Below, piece by piece: positions 24,999-36,291 of a DNA stretch of 64,000 nt (positions within the stretch are counted from its first letter, which is position 1; every line of letters starts with the position of its first letter). The notes below the pieces were generated by a model. The model was not told the DNA's origin. It saw only the letters and a program-made list of their open reading frames with translations, and ran no database searches. Both the position numbers and the translations under genes were made by a program. The DNA comes from Allacma fusca (lineage: Eukaryota > Arthropoda > Collembola > Symphypleona > Sminthuridae). The stretch spans positions 44,923,450 through 44,987,449 of the forward strand of contig OX359250.1 of assembly GCA_947179485.1 (NCBI GenBank). The letters are read 5' to 3'.

Positions 24999-25739
24999 AT
25001 GGACGTGGAGGAGTACCGTCAACGAGGTATTTACTTTCCTTTGTCATTGATTGGCATAAAAGAAACTTTCTTAATTGACCCAGCCGGAAATGAAACGTAC
25101 AGATGCTCCCACGTGTGAGTACCATTTCCAGGGGAAACCTCATTCAATTCAATTTCAATTATTCAGGCAAGGAATTAGTCGACTTTATAGCCGACTATTT
25201 AACAACTATAAGATCCCGTCGGGTTTTCCCTGCCGTCAAGCCTGGCTACATGAGAAATCTAGTTCCCGAACAAGCTCCTCAAGAAGGACAGTCCTTCCAA
25301 GAGATTTTCCAAGATTTTGAGCAAATCGTTCTACCTGGGGTAATCTGAGACACATGTCTTTTCATACTTTTACTCTTTCACCCTTTTTTCCTTTTTTTTC
25401 CCCTTGTATGTACATACGTACATACAACTCACAGTGCTTCTTCCTCTCCCTAAAAACTTTCCAGTAGCGTCTAAATGTAAGTGTGTAGTCTTTGAATGTG
25501 TCCCTTACAAGTTCAAAGAGAAGTCACTTCCCTGCGGATTTAGATTCCGTTGATTTCCTTATGTTACTTTTCCCTTCTCCGGAACAACTTTTAGTGTAAT
25601 TATGGAATTGTAACTGATGGGCTCCTGATGAGCCGGCCATATAACCTTTTGGAATAAAATCATCCTCTGCTTAAGCAGTCGTGATGCTTGTAGCTCTTAC
25701 AACCCTTGCTTCCCTTGACTTAAGCCCATAACGTGTGCG

Positions 25740-25771
<32 letters not shown>

Positions 25772-28700
25772 TGAGCAAAGGTGAAGAACACTTTGTGTAT
25801 TAACTACAAATTCCCAATCTCACTTACTTGTTTGGGAACCTTATTCGGGCTTTGCCCTCAATTCTTGGGATTCTATGGGGTTGGAGTAGGGTTGTGGGAC
25901 TCGTGGTGCTCTGACAACAGTATTTGAGTTGTTATGTTGTTTTTTTTTATGGGGCATCAGAATTAATTCAGGGAATTAAATGTTTCGGAGACTGCTGCTA
26001 CTTCCCGTATTTAGAAGATATTCGGGTGATAAAATTGGCACTGGGGTTGGTTTTGAAGGGAGACTTGAGTGCTAGTATGGAGTAAATTAACAAGTGAAAT
26101 GTTATTGGATTGTAGGTGACACACTGGCAGAGTCCTCATATGCATGCTTACTTCCCAGCACTCAACTCATACCCATCTCTTCTCGGTGATATGCTCGCTG
26201 ATGCAATTAACTGTCTGGGATTCACTTGGGTAAGTCCCTCACTGGATCCTTCCAGGATATTCCCAACCATATGCTCATCTTTCTCCTTCCCTTTCGGATC
26301 CTCCTCAGCTAGTCCTTCCTCGAAATTTCTCCCCCGCTTCTTTCTTTACGCTTGACTTTCGGATTTTGAGGAGTATCAAATTAAGGGCACACATTTGACA
26401 ATGAATTAAATCTCATATTTAGTACTAAATTAATTTGATAACGGGCCCAATTCATACGAGTCCGTCCCTAATTTGATAAATAAGAAATTTCGTATTTGCA
26501 AGATAAGCTTCCATGTTTTTACATCCGTCATTCTAGTCAGGGTTGGTAAGTTTATAGAATTCCAAGAGTAAGACATGTAAAGGCAGTTTAAATCTCATAA
26601 AGTCCAAAAATAATAGGATATTCACAAAATTTTTAATTCTTGGCATTTTAGTCATACATTGATATCTGGTCATTTGGGAACTAAATAAAAATCCTTAATT
26701 ACATTAGTCACTATTTTGAGACGCTAAATTTTGTTACTTTCTTGAAAAAAAAAGAATATTTTGGGTATTTAACTCCCGTATTGCCTCATAGTCCTCATAG
26801 TCTTGAAGAAGGCCTAGAAAGATGTATACTTGAGGAAAATATTTTAGTAATTATTAAAATCCGAACTACAGATAGGAAGTGAACGAAGGGCTATTTTAAA
26901 ATTTTAAGAAAAAACCTCATCCGCGGCCAGAATTTCTTAATATTCTTTCATTGTATAGGATGTGGCCATTAGAAGGTTTTTTTTTGGATGATAGGCACAT
27001 TAAAACTTGAGCATTTTTAAATGACCAACCCTGCCGTTGTACCCAAGCTGGGAGAAAAAATTCAAACTAGAGAATAAGTGAGTCCGTTCCACAATGTTCT
27101 ACAGTGAAATCACTTACTTAGCTGCGACAAGAGTTGTCAATCTAGCTCAGTTATGCTGTGTAGAGTCCTGGAGAAACAGAATATAGGTTTTCAGTCAGAC
27201 TGTGTAGATTTCGGGATAAAAGGAATCTGTGGATTTAATTAGATTTCCACTATTGAAATTTACATGTTCTAAGCAAAATCCGTGTCAGTGTGGATTTATG
27301 TACGTATTTTTACCCCAGAGTCTTTACACAGGAGGAGTTATGAAGACTAAAAGTATGTCCCAGTTCCTTTACTCCATGGACTCAACTGAATACTCTCAAG
27401 TTCCTCCAGCGTGGAACATTCGCATGTCGTTATTTGGGTGAAGCTCTATTTATTTCCCATTTGTGGGGCATTCTTCAACCCCAAGGTTAAGCTTTGGGAG
27501 TTTGCATCATTCTATGACTAAACCAGACTAGTAGTCAATGAAGCGGGTAGCTATGAGGGATTAGCCATTGGAAGGCTTCAAATGTGGACTATTTAGAAAT
27601 AAATACTGGTACATATTCAAGGTGAGGGGATTTTTAATGAGGCCTGCTGCAATGCCATCCGAGGGTTGAACATACACGGGAAATCGCAAAATGTGGGAAG
27701 GAGAGTGTTATTTTAATGCACGGATACGTTTTTGGTATCATTGAATTAATTATTACACATCCTATACCAAAGGAGAGCATCGGAGATTGTCAAAATGTTT
27801 AACAAAGTAGGAATTATAGGGACTCTACTAATAGGTTTTAATAACTGGGTGAAATTCGCAAATAGGGCAGTTCGTACTGGCTTAATCTATGATCCAAAAA
27901 TATGCCTTGTAACATCATTTTCTGTGGCTGGGCAATTTTTATAATAAGATTTAATTTGTGATGTTAGGCTTCGAGTCCAGCATGCACAGAGTTGGAAACA
28001 ATTGTGATGGACTGGCTGGCCAAAATGATTGGACTCCCACCTGTATTTCATCATTCAACGAAGGACAGTCTTGGTGGTGGGGTTATTCAAGTAATTATTC
28101 CCTTTCCTGTGATTACCTGTGCATAATAATAATAATGATTAAAATTGCAGTGTAAATATAGAAATGCATCATTCTCTACGATTCTCAGACCCTTCAAATT
28201 TGGCTTTAATTAAACTGAGGGAACGGACGAATGAGTTTACATACTTTCCTAGCACAGTTGGCTGAATTTTAGTTTAAAATAATTGCAGAATTAAATAAAT
28301 TGAGTAATATCTTAATTATGTATCTTAAATTGCTCTGATCCAACATCCCTATTGTTGAGGTTTTGATAACTGTCATATTTTTTTTTGTCACGCTGAAATT
28401 TTGACTACCAGGATTTTAAAAGAATTTTTCTTTTAGAACAATCAAATTACTTTCAAAAAAAGCATTGAATGAGATGAAAGATCGCAGTCAAACGCTTTTT
28501 CGAAATTTTGAACCCAGGTCAATATGAATTTGAAGTGCTTATAAAATGGATTTGAAAATGCAGTCAATGGACAAATAGCGAGGAGAGGGGTTTCAATTCT
28601 GAGATGATAATTTGTTGGAAACAAATATTGAAATTTTGATCCGTCAAACAGTATTTTTAATTGTGCTACCAAAATATCAATTGGGATTTCGAAATGGTCG

Positions 28701-31700
28701 CACTAATTTAATACTGTGCAATCGTTAAGCAGCTTTTGATTTAGTCCCAAAATCGATTTTTTGAAACTGTGAACTCGGTTCTGCTTTATTAAAAAAAATT
28801 GATTCGGGGTCAAAATGACAGTCGATTACATTTGATTCCATGTACATTACTTCGGGAGGTACATTATCGTAATCGTACTTATCATCGTACGTTTACTCAA
28901 CGTGACATACATACATACATATGTAATCGTAGACAGAGATGCGCAAAGGAAATAGCCTTCCTTCAAGCCTTCGAAGGCAAAAATTCAGTAAAAATTTCCC
29001 CTTCAACATGTCGTAGAATGAAGCCCTCTAAAAAATCTGCCTTCCTTCACCCTTCCTTCCAAAATACATACAATTATTTTTGCCTTCAGCCTTCTTCTAA
29101 AAATAGCCTTCCTTCAATTTTAAACTACAACCCGCTTAAAAACGTTTTGCCCCAGTAGGATTCAGCGCAGTGAAGAGAGCGGGCACACACTGTCAGTTGT
29201 GAGTTCACGGATTGGTTGTATTGTTGCGCTGGCAGCTATACGTCGTTGCATATGATATGCTTTCACGTTATAGATATTTCGTGTACCTGGAAGCCTTCAC
29301 GGCCTTAGAGGGCTAATATTTAGGAACCCTTCCTTTACAATCCTTCACTGCTAGTTTTTGTGAAGGCTTCCTTCAGCCTTCAGAAAAAAGTATCCACATC
29401 CTTCCATTCCTTCTGCAACGTTAAGAAAGTTACCTTTCCGCCTTCAAGGAAGCCTTCTTGGAAGGCTAGCCTTCGAAGGCTGCGCATCTCTGATCGTAGA
29501 GGAAATAATGAAATGCATAAAAACCCCTCACAACGAGTTCTACTTTCCCAGACATGATCATGACCACCTATTGTACTACCCAACTGGTATGTACGACTCA
29601 AATACCAACCTATTTAATACTTAACCTAGCTATGTATATATACAGTAATCTTGAATGAATCTTCATCAAGATGGGACCAAACCCTCCTCAAACTGTGATG
29701 ACGAGGGGAGGGAGAATATAAGCGTAGCTGGATCATTTGCAATATATATTTTCGCATATTCATTGAGACATTTAGTACCACTTGTGTGAGACCTACATAT
29801 TTGCGAAATTACTGATTGCTGTTCTTCCGATGACTCATTGGTACTTAAATATGGGTCTTGTAAGTAAACAAATTGTAATTGACCATAAAAGGAAAGTAAT
29901 GGAGAGGAACTCAGCTTTGACGTAATCTTGACTACAATTTTAACCACTTTGATTTCTCAAAAAGTCCAACAGTTTTGAACATGGCTCTTCTCAAGAACGG
30001 TTTTTAAATAAATATTTCTCGAAGGAATTTTTGTTTTGTTTTTAGTTCCGTGTTTCTAAATCAAAAGTTGAGTTTAGGTCCTTTCCTTTAAATGTATAAT
30101 TATTACTCACTAGCGTTTTTAGTAATAGTTGCATATTTAATTTATTTTATACACAAGGTGACATGTATGTATGGTTTGATGGTGTACTGAATTGTAGCAT
30201 GTATTACAATGTGGTTTCGTGTCGGGGAAAGTAGAGCTCACAGCACAGTGAGGCATATGTATAATTTATGTAAACCTGAGCAAAAGTAGAAATGGAGTTC
30301 ATATTTATGCTGCAGCAACTTAAATCCAGGACTTTTTCCATCTTCCGTAATGACAAGTGTAACTGATTTCGGTCCGGAATTTTTAGACCACAGCCAGTGA
30401 GGCTACATTCATTGCATTGATGGCGGGGCGAACTGAGGCAATTCGTCGGTGCAAAACCAACTACCCGGACCTAACAGCCTCGGAAATCAACGCGAGGCTT
30501 GTGGCCTACTGTTCTGATCAGGTAATATGCGTAACTTGTAGGACTCCTGTATTACAAGCACACGTATCTTACACTACAGATTCCCAATTCTTATGAATGA
30601 TGCATGGCTGTAGTAGCATTACAAATTATAACATCTCTCTCACAAAACCCGTGCCTGTACAAAGATGAGTCTCAACTTGGTGCGAGCCTTCAGCCTTTGG
30701 CTAAAAAATAGCAAAGCCAACAATCGTATCTCCATTACATGAGTACTTATCTATAACAATTCCAGACTCTCACAGGCTGTTAGTTTATGTAGATTCCGTC
30801 TCTGCCAGAGAGTTAGCATTTGAAATAATATTTTTTGTACATATCATATGTCGGAGTCCGCAATAGGGTAACGCTGTGGAACCCATTGTGCTTGTACATA
30901 TGTGGATCTGAACGTGCAGTAAAATCATGTTTTTATTTACACCGTCTTCCATTATTTGTTTACTGTATTCATAGGTTTGGAATTTTCAAGAAAGTGACAT
31001 AAACCCAGGGTTTCCTACATACTCCTGAATCCTTGTATCCTTTGAATAAACTACGACCTACGTATCCCTATATGAACTCCTTTTACTATAAACATATTTT
31101 CTACAAGTATTTTGTTTTTACTTGGAAAAACTTTCCGAATTCGATCGGAGAAGAGGTTCTCATGAGGAGATTTTCTAAACTTTCATTAATCTGTTCTTTA
31201 AAGTTTTTTTAATACTGTTGATCAGTGTAATAATACATAGGGATAAGTACCATTATTGCTGTGTATTATTATAGGCCCTCAGTTACAAGGCAGGCTAAAA
31301 TCTATATGATAAAATCTCGCATTGTCATGAAAACCAAAATTGTGAGCTAAATCTTAAATTATAGGAGCAAGGGGTGCAACTGGTTTGTTGAAAGCAGTGA
31401 TACTTAAAATTGTTCCTTTTTTGATGAAGTGTTCGCCTTTAAAATTTAGTCTACGTAACATGTTGCATGGTTGGAGCGGTCCTTCACATGAAAATTATTT
31501 CAAGAGAAACATTGGCTCAAGTCTCCCTGTAGAAGAGCTTTTGTAGGGGATCGATTGAGAATTTTTTTTTGGTTGAGATAAGAGTTATAGTAGCCCATAA
31601 ATATGGGAAGAAAGAGGGGGACAGAGAGTTTGGGAAAAAAATATGCTCTTGTAGGTGTGGGGATGGTTAAATTCGGAAATAGAAAAGTGTTTGCATGAAT

Positions 31701-34592
31701 TTATTCATATATGAGAAGGAGTTGTTGCGGGGAATTGTATGGATTTGTGTTGGGTAAAAAAAGGCTCATTCAAGCGTGGAGAAAGCTGGGCTGATAGGAC
31801 TTGTGAGGATGCACTACTTGGAGAGCAATGCTGAGACGCTCAGCTTGTCGGGGAAGACGTTGGCGGATGCTTTAAGAGCAGATCGGGAATCTGGTCTCAT
31901 TCCCTTCTGGGTACGTTCCTACTGTTTTTACTCCCCCTCCCCCTTTTTCACGCGTCCCACTTACTATTTGAGGATGGAGAAAAGAGATGATGTGGAATCT
32001 GGGATAATCAGGTGTAATTATGACTTGTTTCCCATGGGACTTCATTATTTAGGTTTGTGCTACTCTCGGCACGACAGGATCCTGTGCATTTGACGATCTT
32101 CTCGAGCTCGGACTTGTCTGTCGCCAAGACAGTAAGACTACACTCACTCAGTTCAGATTAATGACTCACTTATTTTAATTACCTTTATTTTTTGGTTTAC
32201 TCCTTCACCGCCCAATTTACTCTTTTCCTCTGGAATTATCCAGTATTGAGTCCATAGTGCTTATGAGCAAATCTTTTAAGTGCTCTCTGGAATAATAATA
32301 ATTATTATTAAAACTGTCTCTTGTTTTAATGGAACCCATTCATTAGCTAAATATACGGGATATTTCAGGGATTTTAATACTAATTGAAATGTTTACAAAA
32401 AATATGTTAGTAGTCTCTAGAACCAACTAAGACTAAGTGGGTATCGTTTTACAGCGCAATTCAGCAATAGCCTTAGCGTGTATGGATAAATGTATAGTTA
32501 GGATCCCTTCCGGGGTGGTCCGGGTAGGAAATATTTGATGAGAATTTTTTAATGGAGAGAGTGTACTATTTACGTTTCACAGACTTGTGGCTCCATGTTG
32601 ATGCAGCGTACGCTGGCAGTGCATTCATCTGTCCAGAATTTCGACACTGGTTGGAAGGTGTGGAGTATGCCAACTCCTTGGCTTTCAACCCATCCAAATG
32701 GCTTATGGTTCATTTCGACTGTACAGCAATGTGGGTGCAGGACTCTGGAGCCCTTCACCGAACCTTTAATGTTGATCCACTGTATCTTCAGCATGAAAAT
32801 TCTGGAATGGCTATCGATTACATGGTTCTATTACAATACTTTAATTAATAGTATTTACATTTTTACGGCTCAAATGCATAGGTCTTGTATGGATCTCCTC
32901 ACAAATATTTACTCCCTTTACCATTCCTACAAAATATCTTTGAGAGTATAAAACCCTTAGCCAGTTCCTGTGAGAAATTGAAAAACATTTATTGATTCAA
33001 GACCATTGTATTACTGAGCCGACTCTTTCAAGTGACTTGGAATGTCATTAATAACAAATTAATTGAATCTGTAGCACTGGCAAATCGCCTTAAGCAAACG
33101 ATTTAGGGCTTTGAAACTCTGGTTCGTTCTTCGATCCTTTGGCATCAAGGGACTCCAAGAACATATACGAAAGGTAATTTATTGTTTATTATTTGGGGAT
33201 GGTTTGATCCTGCGAAGGAAATTATTAATCCAGCAATATTAATATATCGTCAAAAATAAAATACTTTCTGGAATTTTGGGGCATGTAGGGCGTGCGACTA
33301 GCCGCAAGGTTTGAGGCACTGGTGGCTGCAGACAGTCGGTTTGAAATCCCTGCAAAGCGTCATTTAGGAATGGTTGTATTTCGGCTGAAAGGCGATAATG
33401 ATCTTACAGAAAGGTACGGACATATGTTTGGTTAATATTTGTCACATTGGTTTGTATTTTATCATCTATAGAATAATTTTAAAAAAATTAATGCTATTAT
33501 TCTCCTGCATTTTTGCCGACTTGTTTGTGCCTGTGAATTTGAAATTTTGGGTCTGATATTATGGATTGCCCACGTAAGGAATGAATGATTTTGGGTCTCA
33601 CCACAGGATTCCAGACAACTGTTTGTGAATGCTTGGTGGAACATGTTTGACCGAGTTAATTACATGATTGTTTTAATGCTGAAATTTTGCACTCATACTC
33701 ACAGGCTTTTAAAGAAGCTGAATGCATCCGGCAAAATCCATTGTGTTCCGGCCTCTTTGAAGGTAAGCGTACAGTTCACTGATCGGATAATTGTAGGTCC
33801 CTGTTTGAATGTTTTACTGTCTTCCCCGAATGATCATATTTACATTTAAACTAAAAGTTGCAATTAATTTTAGGGTCGGTACGTCATCCGTTTTACGGTG
33901 ACCTCTCCTGCCACCACTGTGGAAGACATATGCACAGATTGGGCTGTGATAAAGGAAACAGCTAAATTAATTTTGGCCTCAGAACAGGAGAAAGAGATTG
34001 CTGTGGCTCCACCCAGGAAAGTTCCGTTGGGAGAAACACGGAAGAGGAACGCTCACTTTGGAACCTCTCTCCTGCTGGCCAACTCACCCATGTCGCCCAA
34101 GATCGTCAATGGATCTTTTGCGGCTATTTTCGACTCCAATGAACTTTTCAAGGAGTTCTCAAGGAAAATCAAACTTTGTGAGGTGGATGACAGCTCTCCA
34201 GGTAACGGTCTGACTGTGTGTCAATTGGATGTTCCTCACGTATGTTTTTGTTTGTCCATTCCCATCTATTTGCAGGGACAGAATCGAACAGTATTTGGTC
34301 ATTTTTAGCGGTTGTGCGACGACGGATCAAAGGAATGGTAATGGCGGGCAAACAGTTTTCCTTAGACTCCCGCATGGATTTGGTGTCAACAATGAATGCA
34401 AAGGATGAGGAGGAAGATGCAGAAAAAGGTCGATTAAATTCGGTTTCCTAAGTAGTCTGGAACGTCGAACGTCAATCTTGCATGAAAATTCTAGAAACTT
34501 TTTACAGATAACGTCTCACCTGTTTAGATTCCTCTCAGAAGAGCTTACCAGAAACAACTGAGTCTCCGGATAGCGACAGCAATTCCAATTAG
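24999..34592 (+). CDS. HDC: Histidine decarboxylase
   Basis: A PLP-dependent group II decarboxylase that converts histidine to histamine, the photoreceptor and mechanosensory transmitter in arthropods. Fourteen exons join in phase to 622 residues: 24999-25026, 25167-25339, 26116-26229, 27968-28090, 30387-30521, 31764-31910, 32053-32131, 32583-32824, 33075-33173, 33289-33413, 33705-33762, 33874-34201, 34276-34428, 34528-34592. The start [17 protein letters not shown] matches the family N terminus. Visible are [58 protein letters not shown] and [12 protein letters not shown], with the PLP lysine at residue 305. Ser354 in IALSKRF, where DOPA decarboxylase has Gly, and [14 protein letters not shown] mark it as HDC. 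The tail after about residue 480 is lineage-specific. Introns 3-5 are the longest (1.2-2.3 kb); intron 4 holds a MITE. The exon 6 acceptor has a run of A instead of a polypyrimidine tract. Confidence 0.96.
25743..25771 (+). repeat. (TG)n microsatellite
   Basis: An uninterrupted TG dinucleotide run of about 14 units lies in HDC intron 2. It is likely polymorphic. Confidence 0.97.
28926..28933 (+). repeat. Target-site duplication, left
   Basis: ATCGTAGA lies directly before the left end of the hAT-type MITE and is repeated exactly at 29493-29500. Eight base pairs is the hAT superfamily target duplication length. Confidence 0.9.
28934..29492. mobile_element. Non-autonomous hAT element (MITE), 559 bp
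   Basis: The element starts CAGAGATGCGCA and ends TGCGCATCTCTG, a perfect 12-bp inverted repeat, and is flanked by an exact 8-bp duplication ATCGTAGA. CAG-starting termini and an 8-bp duplication are hAT hallmarks. Subterminal regions are packed with AGCCTTC and GAAGGC words in both orientations, including AAGCCTTCGAAGGC near the left end and AGCCTTCGAAGGCT near the right; such subterminal motifs bind hAT transposases. No transposase is encoded: the longest open frame is an artefact of the AGCCTTC repeats. It sits in HDC intron 4 beside a short ACAT microsatellite. The intact ends and duplication suggest a fairly recent insertion. Confidence 0.92.
29493..29500 (+). repeat. Target-site duplication, right
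   Basis: ATCGTAGA repeats the octamer found at 28926-28933 directly after the right inverted repeat of the MITE. Confidence 0.9.
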
Positions 34593-34866
34593 AGCTGTTT
34601 TCATCAACCGTAATCTTCTGTAGTCTAGTTCTGGTACAGTGTTTTATATTATGCTTTATTATTTAATATTTACTCTTCTTTGTGCTCATGAAAATGCATA
34701 TTTATTACGCCTGAATGTTGCTCGTGTAAGTCAAAATCCTATTTTGCCGTGACCGTTTCTATCTATGTAGGCAAATACGCTACCAGGTGGAGAGGAAGCA
34801 GGGTCAGCCGCTGGGTAACACTGGTTTCTCCTGTAGTCAAACTGTTATAAATGTGGGTAGAACAGA

Positions 34867-34872
34867 AATAAA
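34867..34872 (+). terminator. Candidate HDC poly(A) signal
   Basis: AATAAA lies 275 bp after the HDC stop codon, on the coding strand. It is a consensus hexamer and the only one I picked out in this short 3' region; use is inferred. Confidence 0.5.
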
Positions 34873-35364
34873 TGGATTATGTTGTGGTAACTCACATGAC
34901 TCGTCCGTCTAATGACTTCTTCATATTTATTTCATCAAAAATAGCTTGATAATTTTTGCTTTCTCTCCTGAATTTCGCACTATTTTGATTATTATACCAC
35001 CCAATAAACCTAACACATGGAAAGTGGTAGAAAAAGTGTGCATCAAAGTTATCAAGTAGAAAGTAGAATAAAAAATAGTTTAAGTCGCAATCAAAACTTG
35101 AATCTTGAAATTCATAAAAACCGTCCGAGTTTCTTTTAGTTTATAATTCCTCTGGTGGTGAAAATGACCTAAGAGGTCACTGAAAGTAATTTAAAAAAAT
35201 ATATATGCTACTAACGTGAGGGGTTAATATATCTTGAGGAACTCATTGTTATGTGTAAGAGTTGGGGAGATAATTATTATAATAGTTACACACTGAACAT
35301 ATTTTCACTGAAGAGATTAATATGCCTTTTAAATGTCAGCAGAGTTAGGGATTTACACGGAAAT

Positions 35365-35883
35365 TTAGGCATTTTCAGGTGGTCGTACATTCATAAAATA
35401 ACCTTTTCTTTTGCGACACCCTGGGTCGGCAGACATTACAGACCTGGTTGAAATCGGAACCACTGTAATAATTTTAACCAAGCAAATCATATCCGGACGT
35501 AAAAATCGGAGTGAATAAGATTCTATATTCAGAAATTTTGGTACTTGAAGTTCCGTCGAAATTGTACCAAACCGACTGTAAACAACTGGAACAGCGTGGA
35601 AACCGTTCATGTTTACTCCGTGTTTCTTGAGTCCTCCTTTAAAAAGAGTGAATGTACTAAAAGTACAAGTATTGGTCAAATTATTGCAGGGTGTAGGATT
35701 GGCTAATAGGTTGTAAAATGGAAGGTATGTAATTACTATATAGTTCTTTAACAGGAAAGACTCATAAAATTTGAAGAGACCATTGGTAGTCACATGGAGG
35801 AAACCCATTCTGTCTACTCCTTTAATAAAGCTGCATGTGAAAGACATGTAGCATTTAGGTAAACGTTTCTGGTATAAATACAA
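35365..35883 (-). CDS. Unidentified single-exon open frame
   Basis: A 172-codon open frame, long for chance in AT-rich DNA, encodes a sequence containing GGLKKHGVNMNGFHAVPVVY and ending DPGCRKRKGYFMNVRPPENA. I recognise no domain, signal peptide or transmembrane segment. It lies downstream of RFX-B exon 1 territory on the same strand but beyond its stop, so it is not part of that gene. It could be an orphan gene, a transposon relic or chance. Confidence 0.25.
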   Translation of the reverse strand: MYLYQKRLPKCYMSFTCSFIKGVDRMGFLHVTTNGLFKFYESFLLKNYIVITYLPFYNLLANPTPCNNLTNTCTFSTFTLFKGGLKKHGVNMNGFHAVPVVYSRFGTISTELQVPKFLNIESYSLRFLRPDMICLVKIITVVPISTRSVMSADPGCRKRKGYFMNVRPPENA

Positions 35884-36291
35884 TTTATTAGAATTTAATG
35901 TAGATTTGTAAAAGATTTAACAACATTTTTGTTTCGAAATATTGTACACAGTAAGTATAGTTCGACTTCAGCCACTGTTCTTGTAAGACAAAGATCAGTT
36001 GTGGCTAATGAGCTGAACTGCTATTTGCAAAAGTTGGCAATACTCCTTACTTTTGAAAATTCATATAACGACAGAAATATTTTTGTAAGGAATCTTAACT
36101 ACAATTATTAGTCTTTGTGGGATAATACCAAAGTTTTGAAATTCCACTATTAAGTTAACAATCGATTAAGAGACAAATCATTTAGATGCAGTTGGACTAA
36201 ATATGCCGATAATTTAAAAAACGTGCTAATAAAAGTGATAGATGGTACTACCAGCAATGACGTAACATGCCATAATGTAAACAATATAACT

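Larger units (their letters stand above)
34593..36291. other. Convergent intergenic stretch between HDC and RFX-B
   Basis: HDC (+) and RFX-B (-) converge here, so both 3' untranslated regions fall in the stretch. A minus-strand open frame of 172 codons lies at 35365-35883. Apart from the poly(A) signal candidate nothing else is recognisable. Confidence 0.5.

Noticed and set aside
28799-29158. 119-codon open frame in HDC intron 4
   Set aside because: Most of it is translation of the AGCCTTC repeats of the hAT MITE.
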